Shown here: piece after piece, positions 22,499 through 30,820 of the stretch
How positions within the stretch are numbered: the stretch's first letter is position 1
How the letters are laid out: each line of letters begins with the position of its first letter
NCBI GenBank assembly: GCA_001777655.1
Contig: MFER01000001.1
Location: forward strand, 1 to 42,624
Reading direction: 5' to 3'
Source: Candidatus Doudnabacteria bacterium RIFCSPHIGHO2_02_FULL_43_13b
GTDB taxonomy: Bacteria > Patescibacteriota > Doudnabacteria > UBA920 > O2-02-FULL-48-8
Length of the DNA stretch: 42,624 bases
Made by a program: the position numbers and the translations under genes
The notes under the pieces: model-generated
Database searches by the model: none
Seen by the model: only the letters and a program-made list of their open reading frames with translations
What the model was told of the DNA's origin: nothing

Positions 22499-24474
22499 TC
22501 TCGGAACAGCAGCGAATCATCACAGGTATCATTTTAGGCTTTTTTATCGCGAGCCAATTTTTTACCATCTCCGCGGTGTTGCTAGCGCCCAAACCGGCCC
22601 AGGCAGTTTTTGGGGCGCTTGATACTAATTATATTCTCGGTGATCTGCCGGCATGGCTGCAGAAATTGATTACCGGAGTATTAAGGGAATTGGCGCTGCG
22701 GATCAGCGAAAAATATATCGCCAGATTCGTTGACAAACTTCAAGAAAAATATAAGATCAAAAATTTTCTTTATTATGATCGGGTCTTAAGCAACTATTAC
22801 CTCAATCGTTATATTTTCGACAAAGTCAGCGATCCGGACTTGCGTCAAATCTATAGCATGATGGAAAGCGCCTATGTCAGCGGCACGTCTACGGGAACTA
22901 CCGGGCAACCGGATCCGAGGAGGGCGCTAATTCCTCGACTTAATAAAGCCATTAGTGATTTATATATAAAAAAAGGGGGAATTGATCCAAACAAGGTTTA
23001 TAATCCCAGTCCTTCGGTTTCTGAATATGATTATTTCCAAACCTCTTATGTATATTTCCTCAATCCGATTGGTTATGCTGAACGGAATTTACAAGCGGAA
23101 TTTGGTAAGTTTCAATCATCAGCTACGACTGCCGCGCAGCTGGAAATCATGATTGGCAGCGGCCTAAAAGCCGGCCGGGTTATTGGGGGGACTTGTAAAG
23201 TTGGAGGAGTGACCCAACCCAGCGGCAGCGGGCTTGATACTCCCGAAAAGTGTAAGGAGTTCGGGGGCACCTGGCAGCCTTCTGCTCTAGATGAGGCCAG
23301 GTCGTTTATAGACAACCCCACAGTGTTTATCCAAGGACACCTGGATAGTTTCATTAAGGAAAAGGTTACCGCGAATTTCAACCCGAATAATTTTTGGTCA
23401 GTGATCGGATCTTTGGTCGGTAATTTTCTTTGGAATAAATTTGCGCTAGCTAAACCGGGCGGGACGCTGGAGGAGGCTCCGGCTGCGTTCGCGTATGGTC
23501 CGGAAGGCGGCACTCAGTTGGATATTGACAATGACGGAATTCCGGACGGGTACGATATTGATGATGATGGTAGTTTGGATATTTGTCATCACGGCGGAAC
23601 AGCGCCCAACTGTACGCCATCTGGCACAGCTACCAGTTCCCCATACTTTGTGCCGATGTGCCAGAGTTTGGAATTTGCCATCAAAGAGTTGAAAAAATAT
23701 TTAGACTGGCTCACTCGTACCCCGTTTGTGCAAGCGCAATCAGTCACCTGGTTGAATAGAACATCTGTCGTCAACGGCGCAGCAGATGATCTGCAAACCA
23801 CTTTGATTCAATACGAACAAACCGAATATGACACCGCGACTGTAGCGTTGGGCAAATATACGAAGTTTATGGGTAAAATCATCAACTCGTTGGCCAAAGA
23901 CGATGATCTTAAGGGTTTTTGGGGCAGTGACGCCGAAGCGCAAGCGAAGATCATCGTCAATACCACTAATCTGTTGGCGTATCTTCAGGAGTTTAAGATA
24001 GCGGTCAATCGATGTGATAACCCGGATGCCGCGGCAGCGGCTTTGGTCCCGCCGCCGGTAATTGACCCAGGAGACAATCCGTGCTTGGTGACAGTTTTGG
24101 CAGGCACTGATAATTCAGTTTATAGAACTGCCGGTGACGCCGCAATTGCGCAAGCTCTAAACGATAACCCGGTGGAGGCTGCCACTCTGGCGACTTTGGA
24201 TCCAGGCGGGGGCGTGGTATTTATAGCTGCCGCTGCGAGCATAATCGATGCCGCGGCTCTGATTTTGCGCGCCCAAGGCTATCGAGTCGGCAGGGCGTTG
24301 GATTGCGATGGCAATATATCTACGAATAAAATAATTCTTGGAAGTTTCGGGGACCAAAACGGAAAAATTTACAGCGTTTTTAGTAGTGTGATTACCGTCG
24401 GGTTAAGTTTAACCCAACATTTCTCCGGGCTTACTTACACAGAAGACGGCGGCTGGGAGCGATTAGTGCCTTAG
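22495..24474 (+). CDS. Secreted protein of the type IV secretion-like cluster, unknown family
   Basis: A signal-like hydrophobic segment at about residues 8-37 ends with PKPAQA, a likely signal peptidase site. The 659-residue mature protein is largely helical, has few cysteine pairs, and carries one DIDNDGIPDGYDIDDDG calcium-loop stretch at about 342-358. Near the C-terminus is an Ala-rich hydrophobic patch (VVFIAAAASIIDAAALILRA). It overlaps the previous stop (ATGA) and is followed by the VirB6-like gene after 15 bases. I do not recognise the family. The context suggests an extracytoplasmic part or substrate of the secretion system. Confidence 0.6.
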   Translation: MISEQQRIITGIILGFFIASQFFTISAVLLAPKPAQAVFGALDTNYILGDLPAWLQKLITGVLRELALRISEKYIARFVDKLQEKYKIKNFLYYDRVLSNYYLNRYIFDKVSDPDLRQIYSMMESAYVSGTSTGTTGQPDPRRALIPRLNKAISDLYIKKGGIDPNKVYNPSPSVSEYDYFQTSYVYFLNPIGYAERNLQAEFGKFQSSATTAAQLEIMIGSGLKAGRVIGGTCKVGGVTQPSGSGLDTPEKCKEFGGTWQPSALDEARSFIDNPTVFIQGHLDSFIKEKVTANFNPNNFWSVIGSLVGNFLWNKFALAKPGGTLEEAPAAFAYGPEGGTQLDIDNDGIPDGYDIDDDGSLDICHHGGTAPNCTPSGTATSSPYFVPMCQSLEFAIKELKKYLDWLTRTPFVQAQSVTWLNRTSVVNGAADDLQTTLIQYEQTEYDTATVALGKYTKFMGKIINSLAKDDDLKGFWGSDAEAQAKIIVNTTNLLAYLQEFKIAVNRCDNPDAAAAALVPPPVIDPGDNPCLVTVLAGTDNSVYRTAGDAAIAQALNDNPVEAATLATLDPGGGVVFIAAAASIIDAAALILRAQGYRVGRALDCDGNISTNKIILGSFGDQNGKIYSVFSSVITVGLSLTQHFSGLTYTEDGGWERLVP

Positions 24475-24489
24475 GTATGAACACCGTTC

Positions 24490-27174
24490 ATGAAACATAA
24501 AACATTTAAACTACTCTGCATTGTTTTGCTAGCGAATTTCTTGCTGGCGAATTTTGCGTTTGCTCAAGGGCTAAAATTTAATCCAGATGATCCTAGAGCT
24601 GATGGTCCAACATTTGAATCAGCCCAAGCTAGCTCTGACGCCTGTAAAGCTTTTAGTAATATTGTTGCCGATATTTCGACGAAAAAATTTAAAGCAACTT
24701 GGATTTCACTTCCTTCGGACATTGACAAAACCAATATTCCTTCAGCGGTTATTAGTGCGGGCGGGATTTGCCGCATTATCGATTACGGTGGAACAGATGG
24801 AGTACTGTATCCCCGAAGTACCGAAGCAGTAGATTTTGAAAAGATGATCAATGTCAATTTTGTTAGCGGGAAACAAGTTATTGACTATGAATTGAAAGCA
24901 AATACAGAACAAACAATGGCTGATCCAGTTAGTATAATAATTGGATGGGTTATAGAACTCATTGCATCAATTGTCTCGAATGTTTTGGCGGTTTTAACCT
25001 CACTTGCTGGTTTAATTTTCAATCTGGTTGTTGACCGGATTTTGAATATCACCCAGATGCCGAGGGCTGTAACTGTTGGTTGGCAAATTGTACGTGATTT
25101 TAGCAACATGTTCTTCATTCTGATCATGATTGTAATTTCCTTGGCGACTATTTTAAGAATTGAAAAATACAACTATCGTCAGTTGTTGGGAAAATTGATT
25201 TTGATGGCGCTCTTGGTGAATTTTAGCCAAGTGATTGCGGTGACCATTATGAATGCTGTGAATTTATTAGCCGCGACGTTTTATCAAGGCGGCATGGCTA
25301 AAGATCTTGCTCAGGCTGCTTTTAAGGTGGCTTGGCCAGTTGGGGGCTTAAAATTGATTATGAGTGGGGGTATTCCGGCTGCCCTTACCTTAGGTTTCAG
25401 TCAGATTATGTTTCAACTAGTAGCTACTGTCGTTTTCCTGGCATTAGCTATTCTGTTTTTGGTTCGACTTGTCGGTTTATATGTTTTGATTATTTTTTCG
25501 CCCATCGCATATGTAGGTAATATTTTACCGGCGACACAGAAATTTGCTGAACAATGGTGGCATACGTTTGTAAAATATCTAATTTGGGTCCCAGTGGCAC
25601 TGTTCTTAATTCGTTTGGATATTTTAGTAATCAACGATGGATTTAGTTGGAGTGGAGCAAAAGCTGACACAGTATTTATATATTTTATAGAAATGGCTTT
25701 TATAGTAGCTGCTTTTATAGTCGCAAAAAATGCAGGGATGGTGGGGGCGGATGTGGCACTCAACGCCGGCAAGTTTGTAGGTAAGGGAGTCGGTGGATTT
25801 GTAGGCAGGGCTTATTCCAAGAGAATGTTAAATGCAGCGAAGCAAGCCGGCCTCAGCAATAAACCTGTACGTGCAAGTTTGTACAAAGCCGCTGCCTTTC
25901 TTAATCCCATAGCAGCTAAAAAAGCTTGGGAGCAACGTAGCAAGCAGTTGGATGAAGAGGTTTATGGTCCAGCTGTAGGGGCCATGCATGATACCTTGAA
26001 TCGTATAATGCCCACAGAATGGCACGGATGGAAGGACGCCTTGACTGGAAGAGGGCGCCTGGCTTTAGGAAGAAGAACTCAGTATGGAGCGATCGAAGCT
26101 AATAAGGTAATAAACAAAAAAGTTAAAGAAATTAACGAAGCACCACTGACTGAAAAGCAAAGAGTCCAGGGATATCTGGACGCTACTCATTTGGACGACA
26201 AGATTGCTTGGAGCAGATCTTTGACTTTAAATAATCACGGCGACGGAGTAATGCACGCTTTGGGTAAGGAATACGATCCAGTTGAGTATAGAAGACAGGT
26301 GTTTGATGACTTAATTCATGCTGGGGCTAGTAAAGAGCAAGCTGGACAGGAAGCAAATTATATCTCTGAGTTATCTGAAGCAAACAGGAAACTGAGAGAT
26401 CTTGGTTCAGGGGTAGAGGAAGACGTGGATGGTGTGGCGCGAGCAACAGTTGATTTAACTGGTGTTAAGAATTTAGCTGCTAGCAATTTTGACGGACCCG
26501 GTGGGTTGCAAGAATACTTGAAGAAAATTAATGTAATTAATAATAGTAATGAATTTGTTGACAGAGAAGGTAATGTTGTAGCAACTATAAATAATGTGGC
26601 TGAGTTTAATCGAGTACTAAAAGACACGGCAGGTAATGGGATAAGGGATGGAAAGAATTTTGAGCACAAAATTATGTCTGCCAGAGGCGCTAAAGAAAGA
26701 TTAAGACGCGCCAAAAGAATGGATGCCGAAGATTTGGTCAAAGCTATGGAACCGGCTGGAGTCTCAATTCAGGAAAGAAATGGAACGCATATAAATCTAA
26801 GTGAGGAGGGAAGCATGTTTCTGGAAGGACTTAGTCCTTCAGTGGGGCCGGCAGTTCCTAATATGCGTAGAACCGCACCGCGTATGCAGAATGTTGTTGG
26901 AGGAAGCGAATCTGAAGATGGAACAATTGATTATAAATCAATCGGGACAGATCCTAGAAAACTCAATATTTTAGTCGAAACCGTCCATTCAAGAGCTGAC
27001 ATTGCTGCCGGGTTTCTGACTAAAGGTAAAGTTGACGATGCCACAGCTTCCCAAATTAAAACTCTTGTAAATACTACTCTGAGGAGATATAAGGGTTCGA
27101 AACTTGCCAAGTTCAACCTAGATTATACAATGGACAAAGATGGTAATGCGGTGTTTCAATCCAAAAGAATATGA
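24490..27174 (+). CDS. VirB6/TrbL-like polytopic membrane protein with a long cytoplasmic tail
   Basis: A signal peptide (about 1-25, ending NFAFAQG), a short extracellular domain, then about seven membrane helices at residues 145-420 (SIIIGWVIELIASIVSNVLAV, FFILIMIVISLATILRI, LILMALLVNFSQVIAVTI and others). This layout matches the VirB6/TrbL channel proteins of reduced type IV secretion systems. A charged, helical tail of about 450 residues follows, rich in Lys and Glu. The last bases overlap the next ORF (ATGATGA). The N-terminal short domain and the very long tail are unlike classic VirB6. It likely forms the inner-membrane channel with PrgI and VirB4 encoded downstream. Confidence 0.72.
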   Translation: MKHKTFKLLCIVLLANFLLANFAFAQGLKFNPDDPRADGPTFESAQASSDACKAFSNIVADISTKKFKATWISLPSDIDKTNIPSAVISAGGICRIIDYGGTDGVLYPRSTEAVDFEKMINVNFVSGKQVIDYELKANTEQTMADPVSIIIGWVIELIASIVSNVLAVLTSLAGLIFNLVVDRILNITQMPRAVTVGWQIVRDFSNMFFILIMIVISLATILRIEKYNYRQLLGKLILMALLVNFSQVIAVTIMNAVNLLAATFYQGGMAKDLAQAAFKVAWPVGGLKLIMSGGIPAALTLGFSQIMFQLVATVVFLALAILFLVRLVGLYVLIIFSPIAYVGNILPATQKFAEQWWHTFVKYLIWVPVALFLIRLDILVINDGFSWSGAKADTVFIYFIEMAFIVAAFIVAKNAGMVGADVALNAGKFVGKGVGGFVGRAYSKRMLNAAKQAGLSNKPVRASLYKAAAFLNPIAAKKAWEQRSKQLDEEVYGPAVGAMHDTLNRIMPTEWHGWKDALTGRGRLALGRRTQYGAIEANKVINKKVKEINEAPLTEKQRVQGYLDATHLDDKIAWSRSLTLNNHGDGVMHALGKEYDPVEYRRQVFDDLIHAGASKEQAGQEANYISELSEANRKLRDLGSGVEEDVDGVARATVDLTGVKNLAASNFDGPGGLQEYLKKINVINNSNEFVDREGNVVATINNVAEFNRVLKDTAGNGIRDGKNFEHKIMSARGAKERLRRAKRMDAEDLVKAMEPAGVSIQERNGTHINLSEEGSMFLEGLSPSVGPAVPNMRRTAPRMQNVVGGSESEDGTIDYKSIGTDPRKLNILVETVHSRADIAAGFLTKGKVDDATASQIKTLVNTTLRRYKGSKLAKFNLDYTMDKDGNAVFQSKRI

Positions 27175-28556
27175 TGATAAACAGGATTACTATTGAGAAC
27201 TTGAAAAGGATTGATCAAGGCACGCTACTTGATCCAACTTTTTTTACTAAAGTTGAGGATTTTGTTTATGAAATAGAAGCAGAGGGAAGCCCAGATATGG
27301 CTCGAGAGATTTTTTTATCAGTGTCAGCCACTTTGAACAAGAGCGACGAAAGGGCTATCAAAAAATATCTACCTATATTATGTGCGCTTAGATTGATAAG
27401 CTTGATTTCTGTTTCCGATAATGAAAAAAAAATATTTCTAGGGGACAATATTATTACTTTATTAAACCAAAACTACGTTAATGTAAAATTTTGGTTAAAA
27501 TTTGTTTTCAGCGCTTATGCGGCCGAAGACGAGACTCAGCAGGATCTTCAGAAGTTATTTGTCTCTTCCTTATCAGAAAGCAGTGCTTTGATTAGTGAGA
27601 AAAATATCCAGATTACCACGGGTCAAGTCAGGCCCCTTGTTAAAAATTGGATATATGATTATAACGCCTATGTGCCATTAAATAAAGAACGGAGTGCGAG
27701 TGATGAAACTGCATATATAAACCAATCACCCAATACCAAATTACTTACACCAGATCAAAGAAACCTGCTTTTAAAACTATTAAGAATTTATGACTGGTTA
27801 AGGTTCGATGTGCTGGTTCCAAAAAAGATTATTGAGGACTTACAGGAAGCTGCATCGGAAAGACCAATTCTTACTGCAAGAGTTAACCGGGTTGAGAAAA
27901 TCGAGACACCTATTCCTCCCCAACCTCAATCTGCCTTTGATCAGAAAATATCGCAAGCTAGCGCCTCGGCGCACGGCCTAGACTTGGAGGCATTAAAGCA
28001 TCGGGTCGAGGAAACAGAGATCAGAAATCAAAGATCAGAAATCAAAGATCAGACAACAATCCCAAAAAATTCAATTACTTTAACACCGGATGAGATCAAG
28101 CGAGAGGTTAGCGCCCCGGAGCTTGCAGCGCCTACAGGATCGTTTAGTAAAGAGATTGCTTCGTCGCAAGCTCCTCGCAATGACAGGGTTGGGGTAGTTC
28201 CTCCACCGCCAGCTGTGATGAAGCCTGTCGCGCCAATAAACGCATCCGCTTCTGGTTTAAGGTCACTCAACGACATCAAAACCATCGAGGATCTAAAGAA
28301 GATTACAGTGATGTTCTTGCGCCAAGGACCATTACAAAATCAAATATCAAATATTAAAAATCAAATATTAAGGTTAGCGGCGGCGAATAATCTTTTGCCA
28401 TATTACGCAGTGGTCGTGTTCGAACAAAGCCCGCTATTTCAAGCATACTTGAAAAAAGGATCATCAAAGATGATTGATCAAAAATCAGATATTGATTTAT
28501 CCCAGGAAGAATTCGAAGCCATCGCGGATCTACGCAAGGAGATAGAAAGACTGTAA
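27171..28556 (+). CDS. Cytoplasmic protein of the secretion cluster, unknown family
   Basis: A 461-residue protein with no signal or membrane segment. The N-terminal 250 residues are helical. The rest is a Pro-rich, low-complexity linker and a short conserved-looking C-terminal part (LPYYAVVVFEQSPLFQAYL...LSQEEFEAIADLRKEIERL). The linker has absorbed repeats: GATCAGAAATCAAA words (residues about 283-293), a half family A palindrome (about 328-338) and ATCAAATAT words near residue 390. It overlaps the VirB6-like stop, so the two are coupled. It may be a partner of the VirB6 tail; that is a guess from context. Confidence 0.55.
   Translation: MMINRITIENLKRIDQGTLLDPTFFTKVEDFVYEIEAEGSPDMAREIFLSVSATLNKSDERAIKKYLPILCALRLISLISVSDNEKKIFLGDNIITLLNQNYVNVKFWLKFVFSAYAAEDETQQDLQKLFVSSLSESSALISEKNIQITTGQVRPLVKNWIYDYNAYVPLNKERSASDETAYINQSPNTKLLTPDQRNLLLKLLRIYDWLRFDVLVPKKIIEDLQEAASERPILTARVNRVEKIETPIPPQPQSAFDQKISQASASAHGLDLEALKHRVEETEIRNQRSEIKDQTTIPKNSITLTPDEIKREVSAPELAAPTGSFSKEIASSQAPRNDRVGVVPPPPAVMKPVAPINASASGLRSLNDIKTIEDLKKITVMFLRQGPLQNQISNIKNQILRLAAANNLLPYYAVVVFEQSPLFQAYLKKGSSKMIDQKSDIDLSQEEFEAIADLRKEIERL
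28018..28050. repeat. GATCAGAAATCAAA word repeat
   Basis: Tandem GATCAGAAATCAAA copies encode alternating RNQRSEIKDQ in frame. Confidence 0.6.
28153..28184. repeat. Half family A palindrome (copy 7) in coding sequence
   Basis: GATTGCTTCGTCGC and GCTCCTCGCAATGAC, only half A, in frame in a linker. It is nearly identical to the second half of the ileS copy. Confidence 0.8.
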
Positions 28557-28712
28557 ATTGATCTAATTAACCTAATTGACCTAATTTCTAAATAATGACC
28601 AATGACCCAATTAGTGCTTGGGATTTGGTTATTTTTTAGATCAATTAGAAATTATCATGCCAGAGGCAGATCCGCCTCCGGCGGAGAATAATTAGAAATT
28701 AAACGCAAAGCT
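28557..28712. repeat. Intergenic dyad element with CTAATTGACCTAATTTC module
   Basis: ATTGATCTAA and TTAGATCAAT are inverted arms about 70 bases apart. The CTAATTGACCTAATTTCTAAA and GTGCTTGGGATTT modules recur at 29939-30015. A TCCGCCTCCGGCGGA hairpin follows. No gene is seen. Confidence 0.6.
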
Positions 28713-28718
28713 TTTGTC

Positions 28719-29162
28719 ATGATACGAATAGTCCTCGACACCAACGTCTTAATTGATGCCTCTGTTGATCCTTACCGGTACGCCAACCGGATTATTGACT
28801 TGGTGATTAGTGGTCAGATTGAAGCTTATGCAAATTCTGAAACTCTGCGCGAGAATAAATTTTTGGCCCATAAAAAAATTGCCGATCAATCGTATTTGCG
28901 CAAATTGGAATATTATTTTGATCAGGTCAGGACGGTCGAGACCCAAATTACCAATAAAGTTCTGGAAGATCCCGAAGATGATAAAATCCTGGCTTCTGCC
29001 CTGATTGCTCGTGCGGATTATTTGATTACAGCGGATAATCATTTGTTGAAATTGGAAAAAGTCCGCAGAGTCCGAATCATCCGCCCAAACGAGTTTTGGT
29101 CAAGATACGAAGAGGGAACTGACCAAGGTTGGATTAATTGGTTGAAAAGCTTTATTAAATAA
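28719..29162 (+). CDS. PIN-domain protein (toxin-like ribonuclease)
   Basis: A 147-residue single PIN domain with the acidic residues expected for metal-dependent RNA cleavage: D7 in LDTNVLID, E41 in SETLRENK, the EDPEDDKILASALIARAD block and D108 or so in LITADNHLLKL. Such proteins are usually VapC-type toxins, but no antitoxin gene lies next to it; the flanks are repeats. It may be a free-standing PIN protein of the COG1569 type. It sits inside the secretion cluster but probably does not belong to it. Confidence 0.82.
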   Translation: MIRIVLDTNVLIDASVDPYRYANRIIDLVISGQIEAYANSETLRENKFLAHKKIADQSYLRKLEYYFDQVRTVETQITNKVLEDPEDDKILASALIARADYLITADNHLLKLEKVRRVRIIRPNEFWSRYEEGTDQGWINWLKSFIK

Positions 29163-29171
29163 AATCCTAGA

Positions 29172-29332
29172 CCATTGCGAGGAGGCCGGGTGTTTAACCT
29201 AAGGATTAGCTTGGCGGCCGACGAAGCAATCTTTTTAAAAGATCGCCACCTGCCCGACATGCCGTCATGGCAGGCAGGCGCGACTGCCAATATCTAATGC
29301 TTAAGTGTTAAAAAGCAGTCGCTCGCGACGGA
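29172..29332. repeat. Family A palindromic repeat (copy 8), intergenic, enlarged
   Basis: CCATTGCGAGGAGG...GACGAAGCAATCTTT then AAAGATCGCCACCTG...GCTCGCGACGG. The second half carries an extra GCCTGCC-type palindrome and about 50 unrelated bases. Confidence 0.8.
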
Positions 29333-29344
29333 GGGAGTGTTTTT

Positions 29345-29373
29345 TTGATAACTTACTCGTTTTGTGGTATAAT
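29345..29373 (+). promoter_or_regulatory. Promoter of the prgI-virB4 unit
   Basis: TTGATA (29345-29350), a 17-base spacer, TATAAT (29368-29373); start expected near 29380. Confidence 0.75.
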
Positions 29374-29380
29374 ATTAGCA

Positions 29381-29476
29381 ATGCTTAATCTTCTGAAACT
29401 AAAAACAAACGTGATAGATAGTGAAAACCCGCCAGAAATTTGCAATTCGCAACATTCGCATGCATTCGTAGATTAG
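29381..29476 (+). CDS. Possible leaderless 31-residue ORF before prgI
   Basis: The ATG coincides with the predicted transcript start and opens a 31-codon frame (MLNLLKLKTNVID...HAFVD) that ends 10 bases before prgI. It could be a leader peptide coupling translation to prgI, or chance. Confidence 0.25.
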   Translation: MLNLLKLKTNVIDSENPPEICNSQHSHAFVD

Positions 29477-29486
29477 CATCATATTT

Positions 29487-29921
29487 ATGCAATTTGCTGT
29501 CCCACAATTTACCGAGGTTGAAGACAAGCTTATCGGCCCCTTAACCTTAAAGCAATTTTTAGTGCTTTTGGCCACAGGCGGAGTGGTTCTGTTTTTTTGG
29601 TCGTTACTTAAACTGTCGATATTTTTTTTCTTTTTTGCCGTTCCCGTGGGCACAATCGGCCTGGCGTTGGCTTTTGGTAGATTCAATGGCCGTCCGTTGT
29701 TTGGCTATATCGGATCTTTTTTGTCATTTTTTTCGCGGCCGCAAGTTAGGATATTTATGCGGGAAGAACCCATCGTCGTGATGCATGTAAAAAGTCAAAA
29801 GTCCAAAGTCAAAAGTAAAATCGCAACACCAGAAGAACCAACAGAGAGCCGGTTAAAAAAATTGGCGTATTTATTGGACCAGAAGAGCCAGGAAGAAAAG
29901 GAACTAATTACTCGTTCTTAA
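29487..29921 (+). CDS. PrgI-family membrane protein (VirB3-like)
   Basis: A 144-residue protein with an amphipathic N-terminus (QFAVPQFTEVEDKLIGPLTLKQF) and two closely spaced membrane helices (about 24-43 and 45-66), then FGRFNGRPLFGYIGSFLSFFSRP, all typical of PrgI, the VirB3-like partner of VirB4 in Gram-positive and CPR systems. Residues 101-111 (KSQKSKVKSK) come from an AAAGTCA word repeat. It is the first gene of the VirB4 unit. Confidence 0.85.
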   Translation: MQFAVPQFTEVEDKLIGPLTLKQFLVLLATGGVVLFFWSLLKLSIFFFFFAVPVGTIGLALAFGRFNGRPLFGYIGSFLSFFSRPQVRIFMREEPIVVMHVKSQKSKVKSKIATPEEPTESRLKKLAYLLDQKSQEEKELITRS

Positions 29922-29938
29922 GCTTTTGATAAATTAAC

Positions 29939-30015
29939 CTAATTCATCTAATTGACCTAATTTCTAAAATTGGTGCTTGGGATTTAATTAGATGAATTAG
30001 AAATTAGTAATTAGA
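29939..30015. repeat. Intergenic dyad element before the TraC-like gene
   Basis: A perfect 15-bp inverted pair, CTAATTCATCTAATT and AATTAGATGAATTAG, encloses the same CTAATTGACCTAATTTC and GTGCTTGGGATTT modules seen at 28557-28712. Confidence 0.65.
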
Positions 30016-30029
30016 AATTGTAAAAGAAT

Positions 30030-30725
30030 ATGGCTAAGGAAATGCAATCATCAACAATGTCAGGATCCAAACCTACGGCTTCGACCCAAGCCTATCTTGA
30101 TATTGCGGAAATCAAAGAAAACACGATTGTAATGAAAGATGGTTCGCTGCGCGCGATATTGGTTGTGTCATCAACTAATTTTTCGTTAAAAAGCGTGGAA
30201 GAACAAAACGCTCTGGTAAATGCTTATCAAAATTTTCTCAATTCTCTGGAGTTTCCTGTCCAAATCGTCATGCAGTCCCGTAAATTGGATATTCATGCGT
30301 ATTTGGATAAACTGCGATCCACTATGCAGCAGCAAACCAACGAGCTGCTTAGGTTGCAAACCCAGGAGTATATTGAATATATCAGCAAACTGATTGAGTT
30401 TGCTTCCATCATGACCAAAACTTTTTACATCATCATCCCTCTATCTACCGCCGCTGGTAAGACCAATCTTCTTGGGAAAATTACCAATTTGTTCAGTCCG
30501 GCTCAACAAATTTCCGGCCAACAGCGCGGGTTTAATATGTCGAAAGAGGAATTGGACAAGCGGGTTAATCAAGTCGCTTCCGCTCTCGGGGGCATGGGAC
30601 TTAAAACCATCGTGCTTACAACTGAAGAATTAGTGGAACTGATGTATAACAGTTATAATTTAAGCACTGCTTCGCCCATCAGAATTCAAAGCATTGAAGA
30701 TCTGGAATTAGCAGGAAACGAATAA
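30030..30725 (+). CDS. TraC/VirB4 N-terminal-domain-like protein
   Basis: A 231-residue soluble protein. Its pattern (YLDIAEIKENTIVMKDGSLRAILVVSSTNFSLKS, then helices and FYIIIPLS, then VNQVASALGGMGLKTIVLTTEEL) matches the TraC-like/VirB4 N-terminal domain, without any ATPase part. The full VirB4 with its own N-terminal domain follows, so this is a second, stand-alone copy of the domain and may form mixed assemblies with it at the membrane. It is separated from its neighbours by dyad repeats. Confidence 0.7.
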   Translation: MAKEMQSSTMSGSKPTASTQAYLDIAEIKENTIVMKDGSLRAILVVSSTNFSLKSVEEQNALVNAYQNFLNSLEFPVQIVMQSRKLDIHAYLDKLRSTMQQQTNELLRLQTQEYIEYISKLIEFASIMTKTFYIIIPLSTAAGKTNLLGKITNLFSPAQQISGQQRGFNMSKEELDKRVNQVASALGGMGLKTIVLTTEELVELMYNSYNLSTASPIRIQSIEDLELAGNE

Positions 30726-30737
30726 TTTTGAATTAGG

Positions 30738-30819
30738 AGTTTTGAATTTTGAATCAATTTTTAAATATTTTAATATTCTAATTTCAATCAGAATTCAAAA
30801 TTATAAATTAACAAAACTC
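30738..30819. repeat. Intergenic dyad element before virB4
   Basis: GAGTTTTG and CAAAACTC mark the ends, with TTTTGAAT/ATTCAAAA words inside; it ends 1 base before the ATG of virB4. Confidence 0.5.
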
Positions 30820-30820
30820 A

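Noticed and set aside
28719-29162. VapBC toxin-antitoxin pair at the PIN gene
   Set aside because: No small DNA-binding antitoxin ORF is present on either side; only the PIN protein can be supported.
28557-30819. CRISPR array
   Set aside because: The repeated modules are few, unevenly spaced and palindromic at larger scale, with no regular spacers and no cas genes.
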